64,000 nt of DNA from an uncultured Bacillaceae bacterium (GCA_937925695.1 CALAMD010000129.1:15830-79829), one strand, 5' to 3'. Counted from the first letter of the stretch, positions 19,419-28,079 are shown. The notes: generated by a model from the sequence alone, not told the origin. Made by a program: numbers and translations.

Positions 19419-19464
19419 TGAACATTCGTCCAGTACCTTTTATACAATCTTGTCGTTATGAGAG

Positions 19465-19499
19465 AACGAAGTCCTTCTTCATAGGTCTTCGTTTTTTTT
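19465..19499 (+). terminator. Intrinsic terminator after topA
   Basis: AACGAAG(T)CCT pairs with AGG(T)CTTCGTT around a short loop (one T-T mismatch), followed by eight Ts. It closes the topA transcript. Confidence 0.85.
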
Positions 19500-19722
19500 A
19501 TGAATAATTATAAAAAACCATTTTATAACACGAAAATGAAGTCTTTTGTTATTATTTAATAGGGAAGATAGGTAATTTTGAACAATTATTTAATTTAACA
19601 ACTGTCTTCGTAATGTTGTATCCTTATCAGACTATTCCACCAAAGGTCTCACATAATTAATGTTATAATATTTAAATAATAGGGAATATATATATTAATC
19701 AACTAATTCTCTTTAATAATAA

Positions 19723-19751
19723 TTGACTAACTATACTAAATTAGTTAAAAT
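19723..19751 (+). promoter_or_regulatory. Promoter overlapped by operator-like palindrome
   Basis: TTGACT (19723-19728), 17-nt spacer, TAAAAT (19746-19751). The imperfect palindrome TGACTAACT (19724-19732) / AATTAGTTA (19739-19747) spans the spacer and touches both boxes, as expected for a dimeric repressor site. The next gene is xerC, 170 bp downstream. Confidence 0.5.
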
Positions 19752-19869
19752 GTTTTACTGGGTAGTAAACTGTAGAAATTTGTTGGTTTTTGGCGAAAAA
19801 AGCCTGACTAAAGACCTACAATACATCTATTTTATAATTCTGAATTTTGTTACAATTTTGTGAATTCCG

Positions 19870-19899
19870 TTGCAGGTGATAGAAAGTTTATGTTATCAT
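19870..19899 (+). promoter_or_regulatory. Probable xerC promoter
   Basis: TTGCAG (19870-19875), 18-nt spacer, TATCAT (19894-19899), about 24 nt before the TTG start of xerC. Confidence 0.45.
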
Positions 19900-19922
19900 T
19901 GATTAGCTAATGGGGTGAATGT

Positions 19923-20846
19923 TTGAATCGTTTAGTTCAGGAAATTTCACGGTTTATCAATTATTTGCAGGTAGAAAAAAATGCATCATCACATACGATC
20001 ATAAATTATCAGCATGATCTTCAAACGTTCGTAAACTTTTTAGAGCGTGAAGTCATTACTGATATTAAAGAAATTGATCGTGCGCTTGTACGTCTATTTT
20101 TAACTTATTTATACGAACAACAGTTAAGTAGAAGAACAGTCTCGCGAATGATTTCCTGTCTAAGAAGCTTCTTTAAGTTTTTAGAAAGAGAAGGCCTCAC
20201 TGATCATAATCCTTTCTTACAAGTTGGCTTACCAAAATCAAGGCGAGCCATTCCGAATTTTTTATATGAAGAAGAGCTAGAGCAATTGTTTAACATATCC
20301 GATTTAACAGACCCGCTTGGACAAAGAAATCAGGCTATCTTAGAAACGCTTTATGCAACAGGGATAAGAGTTAGTGAGTTGCAAGGGTTGCAGCTAGAAG
20401 ACATTGATTTTCCTATTGGATCAATTTTGGTTCGTGGGAAAGGGAATAAGGAACGCTACGTTATTTTTGGCCAATTTGCAAAAGAAGCTTTATTACGTTA
20501 TGTAAATGATGGTCGAAAAAAACTATTAGCGAAAAATAATACGACCTCATCAGCTGTGTTTTTAAATGCCCGTGGAAGACCTATTACAACTCGGGGTATC
20601 CGATTGATTTTATCCAAAATGGTCGAACAAACCTCACTAACTGTTCATGTTCATCCACATAAGTTACGACATACATTTGCTACCCATATGTTAAACGAGG
20701 GGGCAGATTTACGTACAGTTCAAGAGTTATTGGGTCATGAGAATTTATCGTCCACACAAATCTATACACATGTAACAAAAAGTCATTTGCGAAATGTTTA
20801 TATGAAGAGCCATCCTCGAGCTAAAACCGATGGCAATAATAATTGA
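19923..20846 (+). CDS. xerC: Tyrosine recombinase XerC (CodV)
   Basis: 307-aa site-specific recombinase that resolves chromosome dimers at dif with XerD. The N-terminal SAM-like DNA-binding domain (about 1-90) is followed by the catalytic domain with Arg in ATGIRVSEL, Lys in GKGNKER, HKLRHTFATHML, GHENLSS and the nucleophile Tyr in IYTHV. The start is TTG 19923 with GGGGTG 5 nt upstream. It leads the xerC-hslV-hslU-codY cluster, the cod operon order of B. subtilis. No integrase-type element ends or att repeats were seen nearby. Confidence 0.95.
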   Translation: MNRLVQEISRFINYLQVEKNASSHTIINYQHDLQTFVNFLEREVITDIKEIDRALVRLFLTYLYEQQLSRRTVSRMISCLRSFFKFLEREGLTDHNPFLQVGLPKSRRAIPNFLYEEELEQLFNISDLTDPLGQRNQAILETLYATGIRVSELQGLQLEDIDFPIGSILVRGKGNKERYVIFGQFAKEALLRYVNDGRKKLLAKNNTTSSAVFLNARGRPITTRGIRLILSKMVEQTSLTVHVHPHKLRHTFATHMLNEGADLRTVQELLGHENLSSTQIYTHVTKSHLRNVYMKSHPRAKTDGNNN

Positions 20847-20858
20847 GAGGTGAATCAT

Positions 20859-21404
20859 GTGGCAGCACAAATACACGCCACAACAATTTTCGCCATTAGA
20901 CATCAAGGGCAATGTGCTATGAGTGGCGATGGGCAAGTAACCTTAGGTAATGCTGTGGTAATGAAGCATAAAGCAAGGAAAGTTCGTAAATTATATCATG
21001 GAAAGGTTTTGGCTGGATTTGCAGGCTCTGTAGCCGATGCTTTCACATTATTCGAAAAATTCGAGCGCAAACTAGAATCGTTCGATGGAAATTTAACGAG
21101 AGCAGCTGTTGAATTAGCTAAAGAATGGCGTAGTGACAAAGTTCTTAGAAAATTAGAAGCGATGATGATTGTGATGAGTAAAGAACATATGCTTCTGGTT
21201 TCAGGTACTGGTGAAGTTATTGAACCTGATGATGGCATTTTAGCCATTGGTTCTGGCGGTAATTTTGCCCTTAGTGCTGGTCGGGCTTTAATGAAACATG
21301 CGAGTCACTTATCTGCTAAAGAAATTGCCCAAGCAGCATTAGAAATTGCTGGTGAAATATGTGTCTATACAAATAATCATATTACATTAGAAGTACTTGA
21401 CTAA
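20859..21404 (+). CDS. hslV: ATP-dependent protease peptidase subunit HslV (ClpQ/CodW)
   Basis: 181-aa peptidase that stacks as two hexameric rings and is fed by HslU. The proteasome-type fold is clear: [61 protein letters not shown] and [13 protein letters not shown] 20859 is preferred because GAGAGGTG lies 6 nt upstream. GTG 20850 overlaps that site. The N-terminus before the conserved Thr-Thr reads MAAQIHA, with no Ser. The B. subtilis enzyme is reported to use an N-terminal Ser, so maturation here must differ. It lies 15 bp before hslU. Confidence 0.94.
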   Translation: MAAQIHATTIFAIRHQGQCAMSGDGQVTLGNAVVMKHKARKVRKLYHGKVLAGFAGSVADAFTLFEKFERKLESFDGNLTRAAVELAKEWRSDKVLRKLEAMMIVMSKEHMLLVSGTGEVIEPDDGILAIGSGGNFALSAGRALMKHASHLSAKEIAQAALEIAGEICVYTNNHITLEVLD

Positions 21405-21419
21405 TTAAGGAGGCCAATA

Positions 21420-22817
21420 TTGGATATGGCAATGGATTATACTCCAAGGCAAATTGTTGAACGATTAGATAAGTATATTATCGGGCAAAACAACGCCAAA
21501 AAATCAGTTGCTGTTGCATTAAGGAATCGTTATCGACGGATGAAATTAGATGAATCCTTGCGGGATGAGATCATCCCGAAAAACATTTTGATGATTGGTC
21601 CAACTGGTGTTGGTAAGACAGAAATTGCAAGAAGATTAGCGAAGTTAGTAAAAGCGCCTTTTGTAAAAGTCGAGGCCACGAAGTTTACTGAAGTCGGTTA
21701 TGTTGGCAGGGATGTAGAATCAATGGTTCGTGATTTAGTCGAAAACGCTGTGCGTATGGTGAAGGAAGAAAAAATGGAAGCTGTTAGGGATCAGGCTGAA
21801 GTTGCTGCTAATAGACAATTGGTTAAATTGCTTATGCCTCAGACGAAAAAACAGTCAAGTGTTCGTAATCCATTGGAAATGTTCTTCCCAAATCAAGAAA
21901 GTCAACAGCAAGATGATGAAAAACAAGATTCCGATGAACTGAGAAGTAAAAGAAAACAAATTGAACATCAACTTGCCCTAGGCGAATTGGAAGACCATAT
22001 GGTTACGATCGAGGTAGAAGAACAGTTACCGTCTATGTTTGACTTATTTCAAGGTTCAGGCATGGAACAAATGGGAATGGATATGCAAGATGCTTTAGGG
22101 AGACTAATGCCTAAGCGAAGAAAACAAAGAAAACTCCCCGTTTCTGAAGCGCGGAAAGTGTTGGTTCAACAAGAAGCACAAAAGCTAGTTGATCTTGACG
22201 AAGTAACCCAAGAAGCAATAACACGGGCGGAACAATCCGGGATTATTTTTATTGATGAAATTGATAAAATTGTCGGTCGCAGTCAACAATCTGCCGACGT
22301 ATCGCGGGAAGGTGTGCAACGAGATATTCTGCCAATAGTAGAAGGATCAACGGTTGTTACGAAGCATGGTCCCGTTAAAACAGATCATATTCTTTTTATC
22401 GCTGCCGGTGCTTTTCATATGTCAAAACCGTCAGAATTAATTCCTGAACTACAGGGAAGATTTCCAATTCGGGTAGAATTAGATAAATTATCTATCGCTG
22501 ATTTTAAACGTATATTAAGTGATCCTTCAAATGCTCTAATTAAACAGTATCAAGCTTTGTTAAAAACTGAAGGTATAAATCTTGTTTTTACAGACGAAGC
22601 TGTGAATAGGCTTGCTGAAATTGCTTATCAAGTCAATCAGGAAACTGACAATATCGGTGCAAGAAGGTTACATACCATTTTAGAAAAATTATTAGAAGAT
22701 CTTTCATTTGAAGCTCCTGATATTCATATGCCAGAAATTGAAATCACTGCTAATTATGTAGATGATAAACTGAAGAACATTGTGGAAAACAAAGATTTGA
22801 GTCAATTTATCTTGTAA
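21420..22817 (+). CDS. hslU: ATP-dependent protease ATPase subunit HslU (ClpY)
   Basis: 465-aa AAA+ unfoldase that feeds substrates to HslV. Present are [16 protein letters not shown] near the start, Walker [15 protein letters not shown] (about 59-72), the variable I-domain (about 110-245, Gln/Asp/Met-rich), Walker B FIDEIDKI, and sensor and C-terminal regions with [12 protein letters not shown]. The C-terminal residues, ending LSQFIL, are the tail that docks into HslV. TTG 21420 has AAGGAGG 6 nt upstream. ATG 21426 and 21432 are in frame but badly spaced. Confidence 0.96.
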   Translation: MDMAMDYTPRQIVERLDKYIIGQNNAKKSVAVALRNRYRRMKLDESLRDEIIPKNILMIGPTGVGKTEIARRLAKLVKAPFVKVEATKFTEVGYVGRDVESMVRDLVENAVRMVKEEKMEAVRDQAEVAANRQLVKLLMPQTKKQSSVRNPLEMFFPNQESQQQDDEKQDSDELRSKRKQIEHQLALGELEDHMVTIEVEEQLPSMFDLFQGSGMEQMGMDMQDALGRLMPKRRKQRKLPVSEARKVLVQQEAQKLVDLDEVTQEAITRAEQSGIIFIDEIDKIVGRSQQSADVSREGVQRDILPIVEGSTVVTKHGPVKTDHILFIAAGAFHMSKPSELIPELQGRFPIRVELDKLSIADFKRILSDPSNALIKQYQALLKTEGINLVFTDEAVNRLAEIAYQVNQETDNIGARRLHTILEKLLEDLSFEAPDIHMPEIEITANYVDDKLKNIVENKDLSQFIL

Positions 22818-22857
22818 AAAATATATTAAAAGAGAAAAAAGAAATGGAGGATTTTTG

Positions 22858-23637
22858 ATGGAACTTTTAAATCGAGCAAGAAAAATCAATGCTATGTTGC
22901 AAAAATCTGCTGGAAAGTCAGTTGATTTTTATGAAATATCGGCAACATTATCCGAAGTAATAAAAGGAAACGTATTTATTTTAAATAAGGAAGGCGTATT
23001 ACTTGGTTTTGCGATTCAACAAGAAATTGAAAATGAGCGTATGAAAAAAATGTTAGAAGAAAGAAAATTCCCAGAAGAATATACTCAAGGGTTATTTAAC
23101 ATTATCGAAACGACACCAAATTTAGACATTAATAGTGTATATACCGTTTTCCCGGAAGAAAACAAAGATCTCTTTCGAGACGGTTTAACAACAATTGTGC
23201 CAATCATTGGTGGTGGTGAGCGTTTAGGAACGCTGATTCTTGGTCGTCTATCAGACAGCTTTAATGCAGATGATTTACTGTTAGCTGAATATGGGGCAAC
23301 CGTTGTTGGTATGGAAATTTTACAGGAAAAGTCAGCACAAGTTGAAAAAGAAGCCAGAAGTAAAGCAGTTGTTCAGATGGCGATTAATTCTTTATCATAT
23401 AGTGAATTAGAAGCAATTGAACATATTTTTGAAGAATTAGATGGAGTAGAAGGCTTACTCGTTGCAAGTAAAATAGCGGATAGAGTGGGTATTACGAGAT
23501 CAGTAATTGTTAATGCATTAAGAAAATTAGAAAGTGCTGGTGTGATTGAATCACGTTCTCTAGGGATGAAAGGTACGTATATTAAAGTGTTAAATGATAA
23601 ATTCCTAGTCGAACTTGATAAGCTCCGCTCAAGATAA
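22858..23637 (+). CDS. codY: GTP- and branched-chain-amino-acid-sensing repressor CodY
   Basis: 259-aa global regulator, the same length as in B. subtilis. The N-terminal GAF ligand domain begins [15 protein letters not shown] and runs to about 155. The C-terminal winged helix-turn-helix includes [45 protein letters not shown] 22858 follows ATGGAGG. CodY represses nutrient-uptake and biosynthetic genes when GTP and Ile/Leu/Val are plentiful. In B. subtilis it also binds the fla/che promoter that lies just downstream. A strong terminator isolates it from flgB. Confidence 0.98.
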   Translation: MELLNRARKINAMLQKSAGKSVDFYEISATLSEVIKGNVFILNKEGVLLGFAIQQEIENERMKKMLEERKFPEEYTQGLFNIIETTPNLDINSVYTVFPEENKDLFRDGLTTIVPIIGGGERLGTLILGRLSDSFNADDLLLAEYGATVVGMEILQEKSAQVEKEARSKAVVQMAINSLSYSELEAIEHIFEELDGVEGLLVASKIADRVGITRSVIVNALRKLESAGVIESRSLGMKGTYIKVLNDKFLVELDKLRSR

Positions 23638-23739
23638 CAACGCTGTTAATGTGTTTATCACGTTCGTTTTTTTAACGTTAACATGTAGGACAATCTATTT
23701 AGGCGTTTTGGTTTAACGCAGTTTATATTTGATATGTAG

Positions 23740-23779
23740 AAGAGCTAAGCATACAGTTTGTATGTTTAGCTCTTTTTTT
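23740..23779 (+). terminator. Intrinsic terminator after codY
   Basis: AGAGCTAAGCATACA pairs with TGTATGTTTAGCTCT (one G-T pair) across a 3-nt loop, followed by a T-run of seven. It separates the cod cluster from the flagellar operon. Confidence 0.9.
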
Positions 23780-24020
23780 ATGGTATCTTTTAACATTGAT
23801 TATCCCTAAAATGAAGAAAAATCAAGGAATTGTACATTTTGTTTCATTTATCTATGTAACAATCGTGTAATATTTTGCAAAATAGACTTAAAAAATATGT
23901 CTAAAAATGCTATCATGTTATAAAGCGGTTACAACCTTAACGTTTTAAAGACAAAAAAAGTCACATTATTAATTCTAAAGACCTAGATATTTATTACCAT
24001 TTTGCTTGATTTTGCTATAT

Positions 24021-24030
24021 TTTGTCGAAA
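24021..24030 (+). promoter_or_regulatory. Spo0A box-like site upstream of flgB
   Basis: TTTGTCGAAA contains a perfect core 0A box (TGTCGAA) and ends 4 bp before the -35 element of the putative flgB promoter. A bound regulator here would sit next to RNA polymerase. Use by Spo0A is inferred from the motif only. Confidence 0.4.
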
Positions 24031-24034
24031 TGCG

Positions 24035-24064
24035 TTGGACTTTTAATTTGAAATAAAATAAAAT
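24035..24064 (+). promoter_or_regulatory. SigA-type promoter for the fla/che operon
   Basis: TTGGAC (24035-24040), 18-nt spacer, TAAAAT (24059-24064), about 54 nt upstream of flgB. Confidence 0.6.
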
Positions 24065-24118
24065 TGTATAGGAAATACTTGGTATCAACGGCTTAACTAA
24101 ACGGTCAGGAGGTGCCAT

Positions 24119-24505
24119 ATGGCTATATTTAACAAAACAATTTCGACATTGGAAAGATCCCTTGACTTTTCAATGGCTAAAAACCGTATCATTGCACACA
24201 ACATAGCGAATGTTGACACTCCCCGATATAAAGCAAAAGATGTAGTCTTTAAAAATATCTTGCAAGAAAAAACGTTACAAGCAAAACGTACACATCCGCG
24301 ACACCTTCCATTTAAGGGCGACCAACAGTCCAACTATCGAGTCATTACTAAAAGTCACACAATGTATAACCATAATCGTAACAATGTAGACATCGATAGG
24401 GAAATGGCTGAATTAGCAAAGAATCAAATCTATTATCAAGCCATGGTCGATCGTTTGAATGGTGAATTTAGTAATTTGCAAACTGTGATTAGGGGAGGTA
24501 ATTAA
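24119..24505 (+). CDS. flgB: Flagellar basal-body rod protein FlgB
   Basis: 128-aa proximal rod subunit exported by the flagellar type III system. The rod/hook N-terminal motif is visible as MAKNRIIAHNIANVDTPRYK (about 20-39). The C-terminal helix NQIYYQAMVDRLNGEFSNLQTVI matches the packing segment of the family. AGGAGGTG precedes the ATG by 5 nt. It is the first gene of the fla/che operon. Two bases separate it from flgC. Confidence 0.96.
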   Translation: MAIFNKTISTLERSLDFSMAKNRIIAHNIANVDTPRYKAKDVVFKNILQEKTLQAKRTHPRHLPFKGDQQSNYRVITKSHTMYNHNRNNVDIDREMAELAKNQIYYQAMVDRLNGEFSNLQTVIRGGN

Positions 24506-24507
24506 TC

Positions 24508-24963
24508 ATGTCTATTTTTCATGGATTTAACACAAGTGCCAGTGCATTAACAGCTCAACGGTTAAGAATGGACGTCATTTCATCGAATATCGCGAATGCT
24601 CAGACGACGAGGGCTACAATTGATGAGGATGGAAACTATGTTCCTTATCAACGGAAATTAGTTGTATTCGAACCGAATGAAAAATCATTTCAATCATTTC
24701 TACACAAAGCCCAACAACGACAACAATCACCTGGGCAAGGCGTTCGGGTATCTCGCATTATCGAGTCAACAGAACCATTTAAACTTGTATTTGATCCTAC
24801 ACATCCAGACGCAAATGAAGATGGGTATGTTCAACTGCCCAATGTGGATCCTTTAAAAGAAATGGTTGACTTGATGAGTGCAACAAGGGCGTATGAAGCA
24901 AATATCACTTCATTAAATGCAACGAAGGGAATGTTAATGAAAGCCCTTGAAATTGGAAAATAA
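24508..24963 (+). CDS. flgC: Flagellar basal-body rod protein FlgC
   Basis: 151-aa rod subunit. N-terminal rod motif: RMDVISSNIANAQTTR (about 21-36). C-terminal motif: NVDPLKEMVDLMSATRAYEANITSLNA, the usual FlgC end. It is coupled to flgB by a GGGGAGG ribosome binding site inside the flgB end. It packs with FlgB, FlgF/G-type proteins and FliE to form the rod crossing the wall. Confidence 0.97.
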   Translation: MSIFHGFNTSASALTAQRLRMDVISSNIANAQTTRATIDEDGNYVPYQRKLVVFEPNEKSFQSFLHKAQQRQQSPGQGVRVSRIIESTEPFKLVFDPTHPDANEDGYVQLPNVDPLKEMVDLMSATRAYEANITSLNATKGMLMKALEIGK

Positions 24964-24995
24964 GAGTATACTAGAGTGCTAGGAGGTGGATCAAA

Positions 24996-25295
24996 ATGAA
25001 CCAATTCAACATTGGATTAGCTGGCATGGAACCGACAATTCGTTCTCAGGCAACACAACCAGCACAAAACACAAAAAATAATTTTTCTAATATTTTAAAA
25101 GCGACCATTGAACAAGTAAACAATGCTCAGATACTTTCACAAAAGAAGACCGAAGCCTTAGCCCGTGGAGAAATTCAAGATCTGCACGATGTAATGATTT
25201 CGGCACAGAAGGCAGCTATTACATTAGAAACCACTGTGCAAATCCAACGAAAGGTCATTGATGCTTACAATGAAATCATGCGTATGCAAGTGTAA
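24996..25295 (+). CDS. fliE: Flagellar hook-basal body protein FliE
   Basis: 99-aa junction protein between the MS-ring and the rod. Recognised by length, place after flgC, and the C-terminal motif GEIQDLHDVMISAQKAAITLETTVQIQRKV (split here by family-conserved LHDVMI and VQIRNK-like segments) ending YNEIMRMQV. AGGAGGTG precedes the ATG by 9 nt. An unusual 166-bp gap separates it from fliF. Confidence 0.95.
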   Translation: MNQFNIGLAGMEPTIRSQATQPAQNTKNNFSNILKATIEQVNNAQILSQKKTEALARGEIQDLHDVMISAQKAAITLETTVQIQRKVIDAYNEIMRMQV

Positions 25296-25369
25296 TGTAG
25301 CCATGATTGCTTTATGCCTCCAGCCTTAATCGTTCATAATATTTTTTTATACTTTTTTAAACAAGTGAA

Positions 25370-25397
25370 TTGCAATGAAGGAACATCTATATATAGA
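25370..25397 (+). promoter_or_regulatory. Possible internal promoter ahead of fliF
   Basis: TTGCAA (25370-25375), 16-nt spacer, TATAGA (25392-25397), in the fliE-fliF gap, about 65 nt before the fliF start. Confidence 0.3.
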
Positions 25398-25423
25398 AAG
25401 ATTAAGTGTTAACATCAATCTTT
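25397..25423 (+). other. Hairpin in fliE-fliF gap
   Basis: AAAGATT (25397-25403) pairs perfectly with AATCTTT (25417-25423). The 13-nt loop contains the palindrome TGTTAACA. No T-run follows. It lies 38 nt before fliF and may influence RNA processing or fliF expression. Confidence 0.4.
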
Positions 25424-25461
25424 GAACTATTATTATGTCGTTGGAATTTGGTGGGAAGTAT

Positions 25462-27054
25462 ATGAAGGAAAAAATGATGAATTGGATACATAAATTAAAA
25501 AACTTGTGGGAAAGTCGAACGAAAACCCAAAAAGGAATTTTTGTTGGAACAATTGGATTAATACTTATTTTAATCATTGGTGGTATTTCTTTATCGACAA
25601 ATAAAAATTATGTTCCACTATATAGTAATTTATCATTATATGAGGCGGGACAAATTAAGGAAGAATTAGAGTCTCGAGGTGTGCCCTACCAGTTGGAAGA
25701 CGGGGGAACAACCATTACTGTTCCTGAAGATCAGGCAAGCACCTTACTTGTTGACCTTGCGAGTCAACAAATTCCTCAAAGTGGTCAAATCGATTTTTCT
25801 TATTTTAGTGAAAATGCTTCATGGGGAATTACTAACAATGAATTCAACATGATTAAATTGGATGCCATGAATAATGAATTGGCCAAATTAATCAAAAGGA
25901 TAGAAGGTATTGAAGAAGCACAAGTAATGATTACCTTGCCAGAAGAATCAGTTTTTGTGTCCGAGGACTCACAAGAAGCCAGTGCTTCAATAGTTATACA
26001 TACAAAACGTGGCTATCAATTTCAGCCAAATCAAATCGATGCTCTCTATCATCTCGTCTCGAAAGCAGTACCAAATCTACCGCGAGAAAATATTATCATT
26101 ATGAATCAGTATTCCGAATACTTGGACGAGAGTATACATAGTGTTTCGGGCGAACAACAGGCCTATACGTTTCAACAAATGGTAAAAAGAGATACTGAAC
26201 GTGACATTCAACGAAGGTTACAACAAATGCTAGGGGCCATGGTTGGCATGGATAGTGTAATTGTTTCAGTAACGGCAGATATTGATTTTACCCAGGAAAA
26301 TCGAGTTGAGGAACTAATTGAGCCTGTTGATGTGGAGAATATGGAAGGACTTCCAGTAAGTATTGAAACCATTCATGAAACATATACAGGAACACCAGGT
26401 GTTGGGGGAATCCCAGGCTCAGGTGAGGAAGATATTCCTGGCAGTGAAGCGCTTGATGGAACGACTGACGGCGAATATGAATTGATTAAAGAAACAATTA
26501 ATAATGAATTTAATCATATTCGTCGTGAAATCGTAGAAAGTCCTTATAAAATTAGAGATTTAGGTATTCAAGTTGCTGTTAATAATGTGTTGTCTCGTGA
26601 TGGTGATGAAATTCAATATTTAACACCTCAAGAACAAAATTCTGTTGAAGAAGGGATTTCCTCAATATTAAATTCCATTATTAGTACGTCAATTGATGAG
26701 GAATATGGTGATATTGATCCCGAAGAGAAAATATCTATTGTCTTTCAAGAATTTACGGGTGTTTCTGCCCCATCAATAGATGACACAACTCCAACTATCC
26801 CAATGTGGATGTATGTTGTCGGTGCACTGTTAATCATTATCATTATTGCACTTATTTTAATCATTTTTAGAAGTCGTCAATCAACAGAAGAGGAAATGGT
26901 AGAAGAAGTCGTTCAACCAGCATTTGAAGTTCCTGATCTTGAGGTCAACGTAGAAAGTGAAGCAGAAATGCAGCGAATGCAACTAGAAAAATTAGCAGAA
27001 GAAAATCCAGAAGACTTCGCAAAATTACTACGAAGTTGGTTATCAGATGATTAG
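25462..27054 (+). CDS. fliF: Flagellar MS-ring protein FliF
   Basis: 530-aa protein that forms the MS-ring in the cytoplasmic membrane, the base on which the switch and export gate assemble. Two transmembrane segments: about 26-44 (GIFVGTIGLILILIIGGISL) and near residue 450-470 (MWMYVVGALLIIIIIALILI). Ring-building motifs lie between them. The C-terminal tail ending EDFAKLLRSWLSDD is the FliG-binding segment. ATG 25462 with GGTGGG 6 nt upstream is preferred over ATG 25435, which has no ribosome binding site. Confidence 0.97.
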   Translation: MKEKMMNWIHKLKNLWESRTKTQKGIFVGTIGLILILIIGGISLSTNKNYVPLYSNLSLYEAGQIKEELESRGVPYQLEDGGTTITVPEDQASTLLVDLASQQIPQSGQIDFSYFSENASWGITNNEFNMIKLDAMNNELAKLIKRIEGIEEAQVMITLPEESVFVSEDSQEASASIVIHTKRGYQFQPNQIDALYHLVSKAVPNLPRENIIIMNQYSEYLDESIHSVSGEQQAYTFQQMVKRDTERDIQRRLQQMLGAMVGMDSVIVSVTADIDFTQENRVEELIEPVDVENMEGLPVSIETIHETYTGTPGVGGIPGSGEEDIPGSEALDGTTDGEYELIKETINNEFNHIRREIVESPYKIRDLGIQVAVNNVLSRDGDEIQYLTPQEQNSVEEGISSILNSIISTSIDEEYGDIDPEEKISIVFQEFTGVSAPSIDDTTPTIPMWMYVVGALLIIIIIALILIIFRSRQSTEEEMVEEVVQPAFEVPDLEVNVESEAEMQRMQLEKLAEENPEDFAKLLRSWLSDD

Positions 27055-27065
27055 GAGGAAGATAC

Positions 27066-28079
27066 ATGGCAAGGTCTAGACGAGCATTAACAGGAAGACA
27101 AAAAGCAGCAATCCTCTTAATTTCATTAGGTCCTGATGTATCTGCAAAAGTTTATAAATATTTAACCGAGGAAGAAATTGAGCGCTTAAGCTTAGAAATT
27201 TCTTCTGTGAATAAAGTAGAACCAGAATTAAAAGAAGAAATTGTCGATCAATTTCACCAAATAGCTCTAGCGCAAGATTATATTTCCCAAGGCGGAGTTG
27301 GTTATGCCAAAACAGTATTAGAAAAGGCTTTTGGCAAACAAGAAGCTGCTAAAATCATTAATCGTTTAACATCATCATTGCAAGTAAGACCATTTGATTT
27401 TGCACGAAAAGCAGATCCAACTCAAATTTTAAACTTTATTCAAAACGAGCACCCACAAACAATTGCCCTTGTATTATCATACTTAGATCCTGAACAAGCC
27501 GGACAAATATTATCTGAACTTCCGGAAGAGTTACAAGCCGACGTTGCAAGACGGATAGCAACGATGGATTCTACATCGCCTGATATAATTAATCAAATCG
27601 AGCAAGTGTTAGAAAAAAATATTTCGTCTTCAATTACTGAAGATTACACGCAAACGGGTGGGATTGAATCTGTCGTTGAGGTATTAAATAGTGTGGATCG
27701 TAGTACTGAAAGGACAATTTTAGATACACTCGAAATTCAAGATCCTGAATTAGCAGATGAAATTAAAAAGAGGATGTTTGTATTCGAAGATATTGTCATC
27801 TTGGATAATCGAGCCATTCAACGGGTTATTCGTGAAGTGGATAATGATGACTTACAACTAGCATTGAAAATTGCTAGTGAAGAAGTCCAAGATATTATCT
27901 TTAAGAATATGTCACAGCGGATGGCAGAAACATTTAAAGAAGAAATGGAATATATGGGTCCAGTTCGTTTAAGAGATGTAGAAGAAGCTCAAATGAGAAT
28001 TGTCGCTACGATTCGTCGATTAGAAGATATTGGCGAAATTATTATCGCCCGTGGTGGGAGTGACGATATCATTGTCTAA
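27066..28079 (+). CDS. fliG: Flagellar motor switch protein FliG
   Basis: 337-aa rotor protein that links the MS-ring to FliM and meets the stator. N-terminal segment TGRQKAAILLISLGPDVSAKVYKYL, middle EHPQTIALVLSYLDPEQAG (the EHPQ motif) and C-terminal charged torque helix MRIVATIRRLEDIGEI are all present. AGGAGG precedes the ATG by 8 nt. Its end overlaps the fliH start. Confidence 0.98.
   Translation: MARSRRALTGRQKAAILLISLGPDVSAKVYKYLTEEEIERLSLEISSVNKVEPELKEEIVDQFHQIALAQDYISQGGVGYAKTVLEKAFGKQEAAKIINRLTSSLQVRPFDFARKADPTQILNFIQNEHPQTIALVLSYLDPEQAGQILSELPEELQADVARRIATMDSTSPDIINQIEQVLEKNISSSITEDYTQTGGIESVVEVLNSVDRSTERTILDTLEIQDPELADEIKKRMFVFEDIVILDNRAIQRVIREVDNDDLQLALKIASEEVQDIIFKNMSQRMAETFKEEMEYMGPVRLRDVEEAQMRIVATIRRLEDIGEIIIARGGSDDIIV

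Larger units (their letters stand above)
19500..19922 (+). other. Gene-free stretch topA-xerC, where trmFO is expected
   Basis: Very AT-rich, with no convincing ORF on either strand. The longest plus-strand candidate, ATG 19750 with about 37 codons, has no ribosome binding site. No FAD-binding motif or other trmFO remnant is recognisable. It holds two promoter-like sites (19723-19751 and 19870-19899), an operator-like palindrome, and two near-identical 13-mers (19558-19570 and 19678-19690). Confidence 0.6.
23638..24118 (+). promoter_or_regulatory. codY-flgB intergenic control region
   Basis: 481 bp without a gene. It holds the codY terminator, a weak CodY-box-like sequence AATATTTTGCAAAAT (23869-23883, 4 mismatches to AATTTTCWGAAAATT), a 5-bp-arm inverted repeat TAGAC/GTCTA (23883-23903), a 0A box and a SigA promoter for the fla/che operon. 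No SigD-type promoter was found here. Confidence 0.55.

Noticed and set aside
19760..19815. Possible riboswitch around GGCGAAAAAAGCC in the trmFO gap
   Set aside because: There is a small stem, but no known riboswitch core (c-di-GMP, c-di-AMP, SAM, folate) could be matched, and no terminator or sequestered ribosome binding site follows.
19750..19863. Short plus-strand ORF in the trmFO gap (about 37 codons)
   Set aside because: The ATG overlaps the -10 box of the putative promoter, no ribosome binding site precedes it, and the composition is that of random AT-rich DNA.
19923..20846. xerC read as a phage or element integrase
   Set aside because: The protein is a standard XerC in its usual place before hslVU-codY. 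No att repeats, tRNA or mobile genes are near.
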